Shown here piece after piece: positions 11,294-23,803 of a stretch of 64,000 nt of DNA. This DNA comes from Siphonodentalium dalli (lineage: Eukaryota; Mollusca; Scaphopoda; Gadilida; Siphonodentaliidae): the NCBI GenBank assembly GCA_032622095.1, contig CP136061.1:263222077-263286076 (forward strand). Direction: 5' to 3'. Numbering within the stretch: the stretch's first letter is position 1; each line of letters begins with the position of its first letter. A program made the position numbers and the translations under genes. The notes under the pieces were generated by a model, which saw only the letters and a list, made by a program, of their open reading frames with translations, had not been told where the DNA came from and ran no database searches.

Positions 11294-13616
11294 TACCGTA
11301 TAAAAATGGAGAATAATCTTGATAGAAGCAGCTAGAAGTAGTTATTTTTACAAATATTATATGCAAATTGACCACACACATCGTCATTCTTACATATTAA
11401 TTTAATAAAGAAAATCTCAACGGTGAAATCATTTTCGTTACTTTATAGCCGATAGTTGCATCCCGAATCACGATGTTAATATTTACAATTCAGCATAGTT
11501 CAGACGATGTTTTCTATGGAGTGGCACTGTGGATTTGCTTGAAATATTTGGTGATGCCAGCTGGTGATGCTTGTAGAATGCTGCATTCTTTCAATTGGCA
11601 TAGCACCTGACTACTACATGTAACTCATCAGTTTCACGAACCCGAAAAAGTCCATTAAATGTCTTTAACCCATCACAACAACCCAGCAGTGCACATATGG
11701 CAAAATATCATATGATTTTATCCCCTATTTTGCTTTATATAGTCATGAAACAGAAAGAAATTAACTTTCCAAGAAAAGTTGTTTGAGTCAGTATTTGGGG
11801 CGGGAGAAAGATACCGGGGCTTTATTATCACCTCCACTCCCCAACCGAGCAGCTATTTATGACAAAAATGAACTTGCTAATGCTTATTTTGCTTCGTACA
11901 GTCATGAAATGGCGAGAGATACTCAGGTCTCAGTATTTAACCCCTCCCACCCCAAACCCCGTCTCATTGAAATTGAAGATTGCAGGTCAAAACAATATTG
12001 AACCTTTGCTGATTAAGTGGGCCAAAAATATTTTTAATTTGCTGTTTTTGGTCTATTTATAATATTACAAAAAATCTCAGAAATCTTGATAACTTTCAAC
12101 GGAATCAAGCACTATGATATTAGAAATATAGAAGTATGTACAACACAAAATCTTGGCGTAAAAAAATTGTGTTTCTCTGCAGTTGTGTCGCTCTTAGCCG
12201 CTTTTATACAAAATAGCTATTTTTGCTGATTTTTACCTCTTAAACATCTCAAAATCATCTTTTGCATTATTTGTATATTTCACACCGGGTCCTATCTGGT
12301 GCACATTCTCATAACCTTCAAAATGATGTATCACAAGCCCGTGTGTGGTGCTGATGGACTAAACTCCTACTTCTAGTGAGCTTTTTGAGTTTGTCGGCCT
12401 CTTAATTGAAAATAAACAATATCCTATCATGTATTATGTATCTGTGGAGGCAATTTATACCCTTTTGTTTTTATCTCTGCTATACTGTCCCTGATCCAGC
12501 AACAATCCTGATATATATATATATAGCTTGGCACATATGGCCACACTGGCAGGTCACTGACACTGTTGGTGCATCATAAAATGTGTATAAAAGAGAAATA
12601 ACAGTCATTAAACTCTCATAGAAAATAGCTGGTGCCTGACTAATTATGACAGAAGGCACCAAGTTATGTTAGTTAAGTTTATTATTGATGATTTAAATCA
12701 ATGGCCAAGCATATATTACAATTTATCTTACGTTTTTCTAATTGTTTGCATTACGTGTATATAATACGATATGGAGGATCTCTAATGAGTCACAATTCTA
12801 TAAGAAAAATTTCATGCGAGCCAAGATTTAGCAATTCTAATCAAATTTAGTGGATGAGGTTAACATATTCTTTATAGAATTGAGACGAATTTGAGATCCA
12901 TGTTGTCACAAAATCACATTTTTAGCAAGGAAAATTATCTAGAAATGGCTGGGGTTAAAACAAATAATATTGATTTCCTTTTCAAAACCAAAGAGTAAGT
13001 AAAGATAACTTCAAGAAAAAATAGTTCCATATTAAATTGTCTTATTCATGTTGACAAAAACCACCCTTGCCGCCCATGTTTATCTCAAAGTCAGTACAGT
13101 ACATAACTCAACACAAATTGAATATCATAATTATATTCTGATTGACATAATAACAAAGATTTGGCATTGACATCGATATGTACATGCATGCATGCCATTA
13201 ATAAACGTGTGTCTTAATAAAAAATATGAGGCTGGATTTATGGGCTAATTATGTGACAAAACATCATAATATCTACAGCATTCATTCAGTTCATATACAT
13301 ATATACATCTACATGTATGTATATGGTAAATAAATTTGTATTGTCCAATACAATGAAGAATATAGAATACAGGGATACAAACTGAAAATTTCTACTTGAT
13401 AAATTCTCTCTGTATTTAGATTTAGTCATGCAAAAATATCAATTTATCACTAGAAGGTTTAAAAGTGTTTATATTTTGCATTAATATGTTTAATATAGGG
13501 ATTAATCCATTATTATGCCAGTTCTGTATGTCATTTCTACCATATGGCCAATACGATGAAATCTGACTCAGACTTTATATTCTTGAGATTTATTCTGACC
13601 AGAATCCTCAGCCATT
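11294..13616. other. Unassigned AT-rich sequence
   Basis: No protein-like ORF or exon is recognised. A loosely duplicated segment containing TTTGCTT...AGTCATGAAA and CAGTATTT occurs at about 11730-11800 and 11885-11940. There is a short (AT)n tract at about 12511-12525. Nothing else is supported. Confidence 0.35.
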
Positions 13617-13727
13617 TTCTACCCTACCTGTATTCTACCATATTCTTATGTGAGAAATCTTGACTTAGAATTATTTGTGAGATATTCTGATAAAAATGCA
13701 GCCAGAATACTCCCAAGTCAGGTTTCT
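13617..13727 (+). repeat. Repeat A, left copy (target of foldback insertion)
   Basis: A ~105-bp unit with ATTCTACCATATTCT, GACTTAGAATTATTTGTGAGA and AAATGCAGCCAGAATACTC. The same unit in the same orientation follows the foldback element at 18101-18200, so the foldback landed inside a tandem repeat. The unit also contains a terminal inverted repeat (AGAAATCTGACTTAGA...TCTAAGTCAGATTTCT in the right copy). Confidence 0.75.
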
Positions 13728-16700
13728 TAGTCGGTCTCACAACTGGGCTCTTTAGGGAATATCCAACCACTTTCTGTTTGATAATGATTCTAGAGTACTT
13801 TTCGATGAGGAATTCAGTGGTGCCGACTGATTTTTGATAAAAGGGGCCCAAATTCAATTTTTAAAGGCCTGAACCCCAATTTTGGGGTTCAGCACTTTTA
13901 TCTCAAAGTTGAGCCTCCAATTAGAATTTTATTGACCTATATGCATCAGTGCCACATACAGGTATCATTTCTGATATTATCTGTACCATTATCGGACGGG
14001 ATTGACCTTCAAGGAGCTCTTGACCCTGAAAATTCAAAATGGCCGACTTCAAATTTGCAAAAATTTAGCAAAGTCAAGAATAATTAAAATTGTGCTACCT
14101 ATAGAATTATTTTCATCTTTAAAGGATCAGCACCTTTGTGCTCCCACTCATGAGTGCTTTATAACAAAGTTTTTGGATGGAATATATAGGTCGTAGAATG
14201 AAAAACAGACATTTTCCCAATAACAAAGATGTTGAGGAAATCATCAATTATAGGGTATTTGACCAGTAACATAAAACTCCTGCAAAAAGGTGTTACCTAG
14301 TGATATAATTTGAATGTAGTTGTGAGTAGTTCATCCTTTGTTATCCAGATTTCATGGCCTTTGATGTGAGATGGCTGCCAAAATGGTTATAAATGGGATG
14401 ACATATATCACATTATCAATATAACTGAGTTCAATGTGTTATTTTCTTTAAACTTATGGGAGAACGGTATGTTTTTATGGTATTCTAATGTTGAATTGAA
14501 TTATACTCAGCCCACGAGTAGGTTTAGTAAATGTTGAGTTACTCCAATTTGATCAATCATTATGATTCGGTAGTCGAGCAGGTTGTGTCTTTATCAGTCC
14601 CACAGCAATTTTGATTGGCTGCACCGCCATTTTTAATAAAGGTTCTACAATTTCCCTAACATGTACATTATTTTAGAACAAATAATGGCTAGCCTGGCAT
14701 GATCGCCTATACTTATATCCTGATTCAGTGTTTTTTTTAATGAATTTGAACATATATGTATATGTACATGTAGATGTATATTTGCCATAAATTGTTTCTG
14801 GTTCGAATTTGGGAGTTTGTAAGAAAACAAGTCATAAGAAAGAACGCAGTTGCAGTAATATTATAATATTGTCCTGTTCAAAACTAAAAAATGCATGTCT
14901 ATTGGTTACTGGTGTGATATCCAGTAATAAAGACTGAAAATAATCCTTCAGTTTATTTTATAAGGGCTTTAGTCCAGTTATAATAAATCTACACATTAAA
15001 AATATAGGGCTTTCATACATACAGAATATTTTCCAACTTGACAATCGTTCCTTGTGTTCAACTGAGTGAGTTCTTGTGAGGTTCATGGAAACTTATTTGG
15101 CAAGCTTGATTCTAAATTGTCTAGCTTTATGGGCAGAACGCAATCCTGTTGCATTGTGAGTTCAGAGTGAGTTAGAAGAAAAATACAAGCATCAGTTGAT
15201 ATGCAGATATAAATTCATACCAGACAAATCGATATTCTTCAGGTAGCCACGCTATGCAATACTCTCTCATGTTTCAACTTACCAAGGGAAAATGATCACA
15301 TTACCAATGACTATTTAATGCTGTTAAATTTTATAAAGTACAGCCCATTTGAAACTGGTTTGCTGACCCAGAAAAACTTCATTTTATGATGCCAGATTGG
15401 CCATGAGAAAAAACACATACAAGACATGGAAGTCAGTGACTAATCACAAATAGCCATCCACCATATTTTGTCAGATGTTTTTGTAGATCTGTGGATGTTG
15501 TAATGCAATATAGATCTCCACTATATTTGCACAATTTAATTTTACATTTCATCCCTTTAAACTGACTTTTATTTTTTGATGTCAGTAAAAGAACTAAACG
15601 GTTTGGTTTGATGTTATAGGCACAGGAGATATATATATACATATACTTTACATATCAAATATTGTGCACCCTGCAGGTACATGTATGTGTGTCAGTCGCT
15701 TTAGGTGTGTGATGTACATGCAGTAACTATATTCTAGTGAAAATTATGGTCTGCACTCTGCAGTATTTCAAAAAAACATTCTATGGCCATGCCTACATAT
15801 ATATTCATGTACACTGATTCTAACACTATGATTGTCAGGTTATAATCTATGTTTGAGGAAAGTTAATATGTATTTTTCATTTGTGTTGCATTTGTCAATA
15901 TTAATGGGTCCCAGGAGCCCAGATGTTACTAGTGCAGAGCCCATTTAATTTTTATGAGACTGGTGAACTGCATGTCCATACTCCTAAATAAACATGACTC
16001 TTATCAGACCAAGACGGTATTGTGTAGGTTTTCAACAACCGTACTAGAATTATATTTAAAAAAGGCTCAATCATTATTTTCCACTGCCATATATGTCACA
16101 ATATATTCATTTGGCAGTATTCATCCCAAGTTTAGTGGTGATGCAAATAAATTTGCTATGATACTCAGGTAGAGCAAAGCGATCTGAACAAATCGAGGAT
16201 AAGCCACTATGTGTAGAAAACATTAAAAAACATGTATGTTGTGAAATATTTGAATAATGGCTGCTGGTTGTTACAAACTGGCCATAATTGAGATGACTAT
16301 TCCTGTTGTTTACCTATACCAAACATCAGCGTACACATTATTAAATATTTTGAGATGCATATGTTCTTGAATGTTTCATACAGACACTGACTTTTGCACA
16401 AATTGCTCGGATCAGCCAATTTAAACAATGCAAAAATAAACAACTTTAGGTAAAATGATGGTACTCTTTCTTAACAGAATTGCTTTGACCTACAAACATC
16501 ATAGCAATCCAGCAGTACCCATCAGAATGATATAAAATTAGCAGGACCACTTAATATGGGGTGATATTGAAAATGAAAATATCTTTCAAATGGTAAGTTA
16601 TGAGGGCTATTAGCTATTATGAAGAATTATGTTAGTGAAATTATAAACCCTCATCTTCTTCAACCTGCAAGTGTTGCAACTATCATGGCCAATCAAAATT

Positions 16701-17059
16701 AATGTGGGACTGACAAAAGGCTCATTCTACTATTGATTGAGTGATGATTCCGTCATTTCCTAAATCTTTTTGTGAGATGAGTTGTCCTTTTGGAACAATT
16801 GATTACTTCTGAAATATATACCGATACTGGTATATATGGTCATCTCTTATCTGATTACAACATGTTTATACTATGAACAGATGCAATATCCATCTTAAGA
16901 TCGCAACATATGGTTGCTGCATGAAGCAAACAGCTGGTCATTCTATTTAGTAAAAGTGTTTAGTGTATTCCATAGCTTGGTCACTTAAATCAGATCAGCT
17001 GTTAAATGTTGATAACAAATTTTGAAAACCTGTTTGTTCAATCTGTACATTTCTGTTGA

Positions 17060-17210
17060 TTAGAGCACAATCGTTACCTGATTTTTGGTAAAGCACACCA
17101 ATTCCAAGGCATGTTCAAAGTCGGGAAGGGCATATGTTGTGTGTCGGGTCAACACATGCTCAGCAGCGATTTCCAGCTAATACCATTGTGTGTGGTCAAT
17201 TGTGCTCTAA
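17060..17210. mobile_element. Miniature inverted-repeat element in FB1 right arm
   Basis: Terminal inverted repeats TTAGAGCACAAT and ATTGTGCTCTAA enclose 151 bp with no coding content. It is absent from the corresponding place of the left arm, in line with a later insertion. No target duplication is clear. Confidence 0.5.
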
Positions 17211-17225
17211 GTCGGGCATGCGGAT

Positions 17226-17282
17226 AGTTCTTTACTAGAATAAATCTCGTCTTTGACTCAATTGATTCTGGTAAAGAACTAT
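17226..17282. repeat. Short palindrome with TAGT...ACTA ends
   Basis: TAGTTCTTTACTAGAAT and ATTCTGGTAAAGAACTA form near-perfect inverted arms around a ~22-bp loop. The ends resemble the TAGT/ACTA termini of the larger elements in this window, but no target duplication is visible. Confidence 0.45.
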
Positions 17283-18100
17283 GCTCCATAACCCTTACTT
17301 ATTAAAATAAATATCAAACTAAAATGCAATTCAACATTAGAATACCATAAAAGACATACTGTTCTCCTGTTAGCTATAGTTTAAATGAAATGCCATATTG
17401 AATTCATTTACAATGATATAAATGTGATATATGCCACCCCATCTATAGCCATTTTGGCAGCCATCTCATATCAAAGGCAGTGAAATCAATTATATAAAAA
17501 TGATGAACTACTCATAAATACATGTATTTATTCATATCATATCATTAGCTACCCTTGTTTGCACCAGTGTTTGCACTACTAAACAATTACCCTAAAATTT
17601 ATGATTTCATCAACATCTTGGTTATTGAGAAAATGCCAGTTTTTCATTCTACGGCCAGTACATTCCATCCAAAACCTTGTTGAGCACTCATGAGTGGAAG
17701 CACAATGGTGCTGATACTTTAAAGATGAAAAACATTCTATACATTGCACTATTTTAATTATTGTTTACTTTGCTAAATTTTTACTAATTTTGAAGTCGGC
17801 CATTTTGGATTTTCAGGGTCAAGAGCTCCTTGAAGGTCAATCCCATCCTATAATTAGAAATGATACCTTTATGTGGCATTAATGCATATAAGTCATTAAA
17901 ATTATAATTGGGGGCTCAACTGTGAGAAAAAAGGGCTGAACCCCAAAATTGGGGTTCAGGCCCTTAAAAATAGAATTTGGGCCCCTTTTATCAAAAATCG
18001 GTCGGCACCGCTGAATTCCTCATCGAAAAGTACTCTAGAATCAGTATCAAACAGAAAGTGGTTGGATATTCCCTAAAGAGCCCAGTTGAGAGACCGACTA

Positions 18101-18370
18101 TCTACCCTATTCTACCATATTCTCACATGAGAAATCTGACTTAGAATTATTTGTGAGACATTCTGATAAAAATGCAGCCAGAATACTCTAAGTCAGATTT
18201 CTACCCTATTCTACCATAAACTCATGTGTGAAATTTCTCCTGAGAAATATTTCTCATGTTAGATTTAGGGTAGAAATTTATTTCTCAGGAGAACTACCTT
18301 ATTTCTCACCCAGCAGTCTAATTTAAATACATTTCTCCTGAGAAACTACTGTGATTCCTCCTGAGAACTA
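18101..18370 (+). repeat. Repeat A right copy and TTTCTCCTGAGAAA palindromes
   Basis: 18101-18200 is the second copy of the ~105-bp repeat A, and 18200-18230 begins a third. The following 140 bp contain several TTTCTCCTGAGAAA-type palindromes (about 18232-18248, 18280-18295, 18330-18345). No coding content is seen. Confidence 0.6.
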
Positions 18371-18570
18371 CTGTGATCACATGTGGAGTTTTTGTACGGG
18401 CGCCACCAGGTGGTCGTATTTGGGTTCCACCGAAATCATTTATGCTTTACTTGCTTTATACAATGATAAATATGGAAGTATACTGAATGCATCAATGGTT
18501 AATGGCTACCGATGAATCGTTTACCTATACCTTTCTGGGAAATCAACTAGGAGATTGCTAATATTGATTA

Positions 18571-20215
18571 TTATGCCCCCGATCTCCGATGGAGATTTGG
18601 GGGTATATAGTGGAGCCCTCCGTCCGTCTGTCCGTCCTTCCGTCCGTCCGTCTGTACGAACGTTTCAACTCATAACTTTGGTTTCGCTAACTCAATTCAG
18701 TTGATCTTTGGTATGCTAATAGACCAGCCGGGGGGACAAGATTTCCCCATAACTGCGGTTTCGTCCGCCCATTTTTTCCAGAGTTACGCCCCTTTTTGGA
18801 CTTAGAAAATTGTCCGTACGAACGTTTCAACTCATAACTTTGGTTTCGCTAACTCAATTCAGTTGATCTTTGGTATGCTAATAGACCAGCCGGGGGGACA
18901 AGATTTCCCCATAACTGCTGGCAGCCATCTTGGATTTCAAGATTCAATCCATTGGCGCGGGCTACAGGTCGTACTGTTCGTCTGATCATCATGAAATTTG
19001 TCATTGATGTTAATAATGACATGTAGATGGGAACGAGTGATTTTGGGGTCGTTCGGCCAAAAAACATGGCTGCCAGCAGCCATCTTGGATTTTACTCTTT
19101 GCATGACTAAATCCTTTGGCGCGGGCTACAGGTCGTTGTGTTGGTCGGAAGTTTATGAAATTTGTCATGGATGTTAACACTGACATGTAGATGGGAACGA
19201 GTGATTTTGGGGTCATTCGGTCAAAAAACATGGCCGCCAGCAGCCATCTTGGATTTTACTCTTTGCATGACTAAATCCTTTGGTGCGGGTTACAGGTCGT
19301 AGCTTTGGTCAGATGGTCATGAAATTTGTCATGAATTATAACAATGACATGTAGATGGGAATGAGTCGTTTTGGGGTCATTCGGTCAAAAAACATGGCCA
19401 CCAGCATTTTACTCTTTGCATGACTAAATCCTTTGGCGTGGGCTACAGGTCATACCTTTGGTCTGATCTTTATTAAATTTGTCATGGATGTTAACACTGA
19501 CATGTAGATGGCAAAGAGTGATTTTGGAGTCGTTCGGCCAAAAAACATGGCCACCAGCAGCCATCTTGGATTTTACTCTTTGCATGACTAAATCCTTTGG
19601 CACGGGCTACAGGTTGTACCTTTGGTCTAACCATTTTTTCCAGAGTTACGCCCCTTTTTGGACTTAGAAAATTGTTGACCCGTACGAACGTTTCAACTTA
19701 TAACTTTGGTTTCGCTAACTCAATTCAGTTGATCTTTGGTATGCTAATAGACCAGCCGGGGGGGGGGGACAAGATTTCCCCATAACTGCGGTTTCGTCCG
19801 CCCATTTTTTCCAGAGTTACGCCCCTTTTTGGACTTAGAAAATCGTCCGTACGAACGTTTCAACTCATAACTTTGGTTTCGCTAACTCAATTCAGTTGAT
19901 CTTTGGTATGCTAATAGACCAGCCGGGGGGACAAGATTTCCCCATAACTGCGGTTTCGTCCGCCCATTTCTTCCAGAGTTACGCCCCTATTTGGACTTAG
20001 AAAATTCAGATTTCTGTGGCATATGAACGTTTCAACTCATAACTGCGGTTTCGCTAATTCAATTCAGTTGATATTTGCTATGCCAATAGACCAGCCGGGG
20101 GGACAAGATTTCCCCATAGCCGTGGTTTCGTCCGCCCTTTTTTCCAGAGTTACGCCCCTTTTTGGACTTAGAAAATTCAGGTTTTCTGCTCCTTTTTTTG
20201 GTTTCCAGATGATAA
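18571..20215 (+). mobile_element. Hairpin-headed repeat element D1 with captured units of family P
   Basis: The head is a palindrome (CCCCCGATCTCC...GGAGATTTGGGGG, 18576-18603) followed by a GTCC/GTCT microsatellite (about 18620-18655). The body is a ~160-bp unit with CGTTTCAACTCATAAC, CAGTTGATCTTTGGTATGC and CCAGAGTTACGCCCC, repeated at about 18660, 18823 (cut short), 19686, 19853 and 20027. Between 18914 and about 19628 the array is replaced by four to five core units of family P (GACATGTAGATGGGAACGAG type). No ORF product is credible. It is probably a non-autonomous rolling-circle-type element; the class is inferred from architecture. Confidence 0.65.
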
Positions 20216-20429
20216 CTTGATTTTGGATTGTTTACTCATGAATAACATAACTTTACAAAGTGCCATTTAATAAGCATTTGCACAAAAATAAGAAAAATCC
20301 TCTCTGATTGTACAGTTGGGGGCGTTACCTCCGCCCAGCGGTGCACTTGTTGCTTAAATACTTGTCAATGTCGACCAGTCGTTTCAACACTAGATACAGG
20401 TCATATTCGAATTATTGTTTTTGGTTTTC

Positions 20430-20680
20430 AAGATTCAATCCATTGGCGCGGGCTACAGATCGTACTGTTCGCCTGATCATCATGAAATTTGTCATTGATG
20501 TTAATAATGACATGTAGATGGGAACGAGTGATTTTGGTGTCGTTCGGCCAAAAAACATGGCCGCCAGCAGCCATCTTGGATTTTACTCTTTGCATGACTA
20601 AATCCTTTGGCGCGGGCTACAGGTTGTACCTTTGGTCTAATCTTTATGAAATTTGTCATGAATGTGGTCAGCGACCTTGT
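20430..20680 (+). repeat. Family P core units without head or tail
   Basis: About one and a half core monomers (CAATCCATTGGCGCGGGCTAC, GACATGTAGATGGGAACGAG, GCCATCTTGGATTTTACTC) lie just downstream of D1. There is no AGCTCAACTTA head and no terminal hairpin. The sequence leaves the repeat at about 20665. Confidence 0.65.
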
Positions 20681-20834
20681 ATTTGTTGTGTCTATTGTCG
20701 TATGACACTTCATATTTGTTAAAATGGGATCCGCATGTCAAATAAGGGTAAAGCCAGGGACATAACTCTTTCCCTCCATAGTATTTATTATCCTGAACCA
20801 CACAACCGAATAGTCAATAGTGCCAGCTTTGGTA

Positions 20835-21050
20835 ATGATAGCCCCTTGGTGACTGGGATTCAGATTTGTTCAAAGGGCCTGCCAGTTCAAATATGGGCTA
20901 GCTAATCAAGGGACATAACCCAAACCACCCTGATTGACCATCTTGAATTATTATAGAGGAATATAGTTACATGTATGTTCTTGGCTCCACACTGGTCACC
21001 CCATTTGAACAAATCTAAAATCCCAGTCACATAAGGACACTCCATAACAA
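20835..21050. repeat. Inverted repeat, ~27-bp best arms
   Basis: GTGACTGGGATTCAGATTTG at about 20849-20875 is complementary to the block CAAATCTAAAATCCCAGTCAC at about 21010-21030. Weaker complementarity extends outward. It may be a small foldback element. Confidence 0.5.
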
Positions 21051-21497
21051 ATATCAACTGAATACACTTGAATGTTCTTGAGAAGAAGTAGTTTAAAAAT
21101 GACTTAGTTAATACCAGTCTGTAAACATACACTCATCCTCTGAGTGATTAAAGATAAAAGTGATTAATGTCATGGGATGTAATGCTTGCAGGGTTCCAAG
21201 AAATGCCATTTCGACGAGACTACAATAGGCTCAGTATATTGAAACTTGATTAATGCTCTATTTTCATCCAGTGTGTATTCATTGTATTAGGCATAATTTG
21301 GAAAACAAAAATACATGGCATTGGAAAAATCTGACGTAGGAACAGAGGTCTGACTACGGACTTTGTATGGTGGTTTTTTTTATTGTGTTAACAGTTGAGA
21401 GAGTACAGATGTACACCAGAATACATTCTACTAACTAAAATAGGAAATGAACTTATCAGAGCGATATATTCTGAACATGAATTCTGTTATATCATTA

Positions 21498-23803
21498 TAG
21501 TCCAGTGCATTTATGGTTTTACCCAGAACTAATTGCAACAGAATTTTTTTTTGCTGAAATTGGTACATATACCCTCCATAAACAACATACTAAAAATCGG
21601 CAAAAATCGGAAAAAGGGAAATTAGTGAATTTCGTGAAAAAAAATTGAGAAAATTTGGTCAAATCATCAATTTATGGGTTTTCATGAATGTATATAAAAA
21701 ATTCAAATTTACAAGTCCTACAAATATCATGCCTATTTTGTCGACCACATTTTCCTGAATCCAGAACTGGAAACCATTCCCAGATTCCTTAAGTATTTTT
21801 CGAGTTGTGTGCCTTCAAAAACGCGAGTTTACCTGATTTCGGAGCCTTAATTTCGCAGAATGAGCCAAATGCCGTATTATATGGTTAATTATTTAAAAAA
21901 CTAGAGCAAAATTAATTACTTTTACACTGTTTTAGTAATTTCCTCACTAGATAAAACACAAAATATGATTAATATGTGCATCTATGAATAAGGAAAATAA
22001 AATATTCTCAAACAAAATGTGTGTTCCATTGTATGGACTTAGCCAAATTTGCCTTGACACAGAACTCGTGTGATGAAATGCCATATTTGAGGTCATGTAA
22101 CTCAATAAATTAATATCCATATGCTCTGCTTTTCTCATAACATTTTGAGAATACTAGATTGAACAAATTGTGAAGGAATTTCCAAATACATTGGTGAAGA
22201 AAATAAAATTATGGTCCTATGAACTCTTAGTCTAGCCTCTTTTTCCGAAAATGCTATTGTGGCACGTTTTTGTCAATTTTAAAAGGATTTTAGGCATATT
22301 CAGAAAAATTAATGAAAGTTTATTGTGTAAGATTATGTGATCTGTCCTCTTAAATCATTTTTTTGTTGAGAAAATAGCATTTCAATGGTTATACCAATGA
22401 ATGTCACTGGATTTCACTCATCATTGTGGAAACATACTCCAAATTTGAACGGCAGAAAAATGGGGTAGGGGAAAGCATATTAACAAAATCTTAAAAATTA
22501 TGCATCTTGAAGCAGAAAACTTTATATTAACAGTTTCTGCTTACATTGTTCTTTCATACATAATTTCATATTTCCTTTGTTTATGTTTATTGACAGAGCT
22601 ATAATATTTTTTGTCATAATTTGGCAGTGAAATGTCAAATTGGCTATTTTGAGATTGTTTTATACAACATAACCATACAATTCTAAATCAACGTCCGATC
22701 ATGTATTAAGCAGTTTTATAATGCAACAGGAATGTACACAAACTGGAAGAAAACAACATTGTGTCTGAAATGGCTGTAATTTGGTGATAAGATTGCATTT
22801 TGTGATTTTTCCTACCCCTATACCAACGTTAAAATATGGAGTCAGTTTCCTGAAAAATGAAAGAAATCAAGTGAAATACTATGGCATAACCAATGTTAGG
22901 CTAATTTTTTATCACTAAATTGTTGTGGGAGGAAAGTTCAAATAATTTTACACATTAAAACACCCATTGTTTTTTGTTTTTATGGCCCAAAACCTTTTAG
23001 ATTGGACAAAAATGCCTCAAACTGGCATCTTTGGAAACAAGCTAAAACTAAGTATTCAAAGGGCCATAAGTTGATTTTCTTAAATAATGTCCTGTTAATA
23101 CCTTTACATTTTGTTCAATCCAACATACTTAAAAGGTTATAAGAAAAGCATGGCATATGGGTATTAAATTATTGAGTTACATGACCTCAAATATTGCATT
23201 TCATCACACACGTTCAGTGTCAGAGGCAAAATTGGCCAAGTCCATACAATGGAACACACATTTTGTTTGAGAATATAATCTTCTTCTTAATTATAGATAC
23301 ACATATTAATCATATTTTTGTGTTTAATCTAGTGAGGAAATTACTATAACACTGAAAAATCCCTTCAGTTCGCTCAAGTTTTTTAAATAATTAATCATAA
23401 ATAAGGCATTTTGGCTCATTCTTCGAAATTGAGGCCCCGAAAATGGGCCGAAATCAGGTAAACTCGCGTTTTTGAAGGCACACAACTCGAAAAATACGTA
23501 ATGAATCTGGGACTGGTTTTCAGTACTGGGTTCAGGAAATTGAGGTCGATACAATATACATACCATTTGTAGGATTTGTGAATTTGATTGTTTTTATATG
23601 CATCCATGAAAATCCATAAATTGATGATTTGACCAAATTTCCCAAAATTTATTTCACGAAATTCACCAATTTCCCTTTTTCCGATTTTTGCCGATTTTTA
23701 GTATGTTGTTTATGGAGGGTTTATGTACTTATTCCAGCAAAAAAAAATTCTGTTGCAATTAGTTCCGGGTGTGGCATTTTTTTCTCATAAATGCACTGGA
23801 CTA
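21498..23803. mobile_element. 2.3-kb full-length foldback element FB2, TAGTCCAG ends, TTA target duplication
   Basis: Ends are TAGTCCAGTGCATTTATG and CATAAATGCACTGGACTA, flanked by TTA (21495-21497 and 23804-23806). The two halves are imperfect inverted copies along the whole length. Examples are ACGCGAGTTTACCTGATTTC in the left arm against GAAATCAGGTAAACTCGCGT at 23449-23468, GTTACATGACCTCAAAT at 23175 against its complement at about 22090, and further blocks close to the centre near 22650. There is no long ORF. It is non-autonomous. A TTA duplication also fits PIF/Harbinger (TWA), so the superfamily is uncertain. Confidence 0.8.

Larger units (their letters stand above)
13728..18100. mobile_element. 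4.4-kb foldback element FB1, TAGTCGG ends, TCT target duplication
   Basis: Ends are TAGTCGGTCTC and GAGACCGACTA, flanked by TCT at 13725-13727 and 18101-18103. The uninterrupted repeat junction is visible at 18200-18202. The outer ~800 bp of each side are inverted copies of each other, for example AAAGTGGTTGGATATTCCCT at about 18055 and its complement at about 13757. Further matches occur deeper (about 14605 with 16690). The right arm contains extra miniature elements. Only short ORFs are present, so it is non-autonomous. The 3-bp TSD and TAGT start match the element at 5082-10167 and FB2. Confidence 0.8.
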
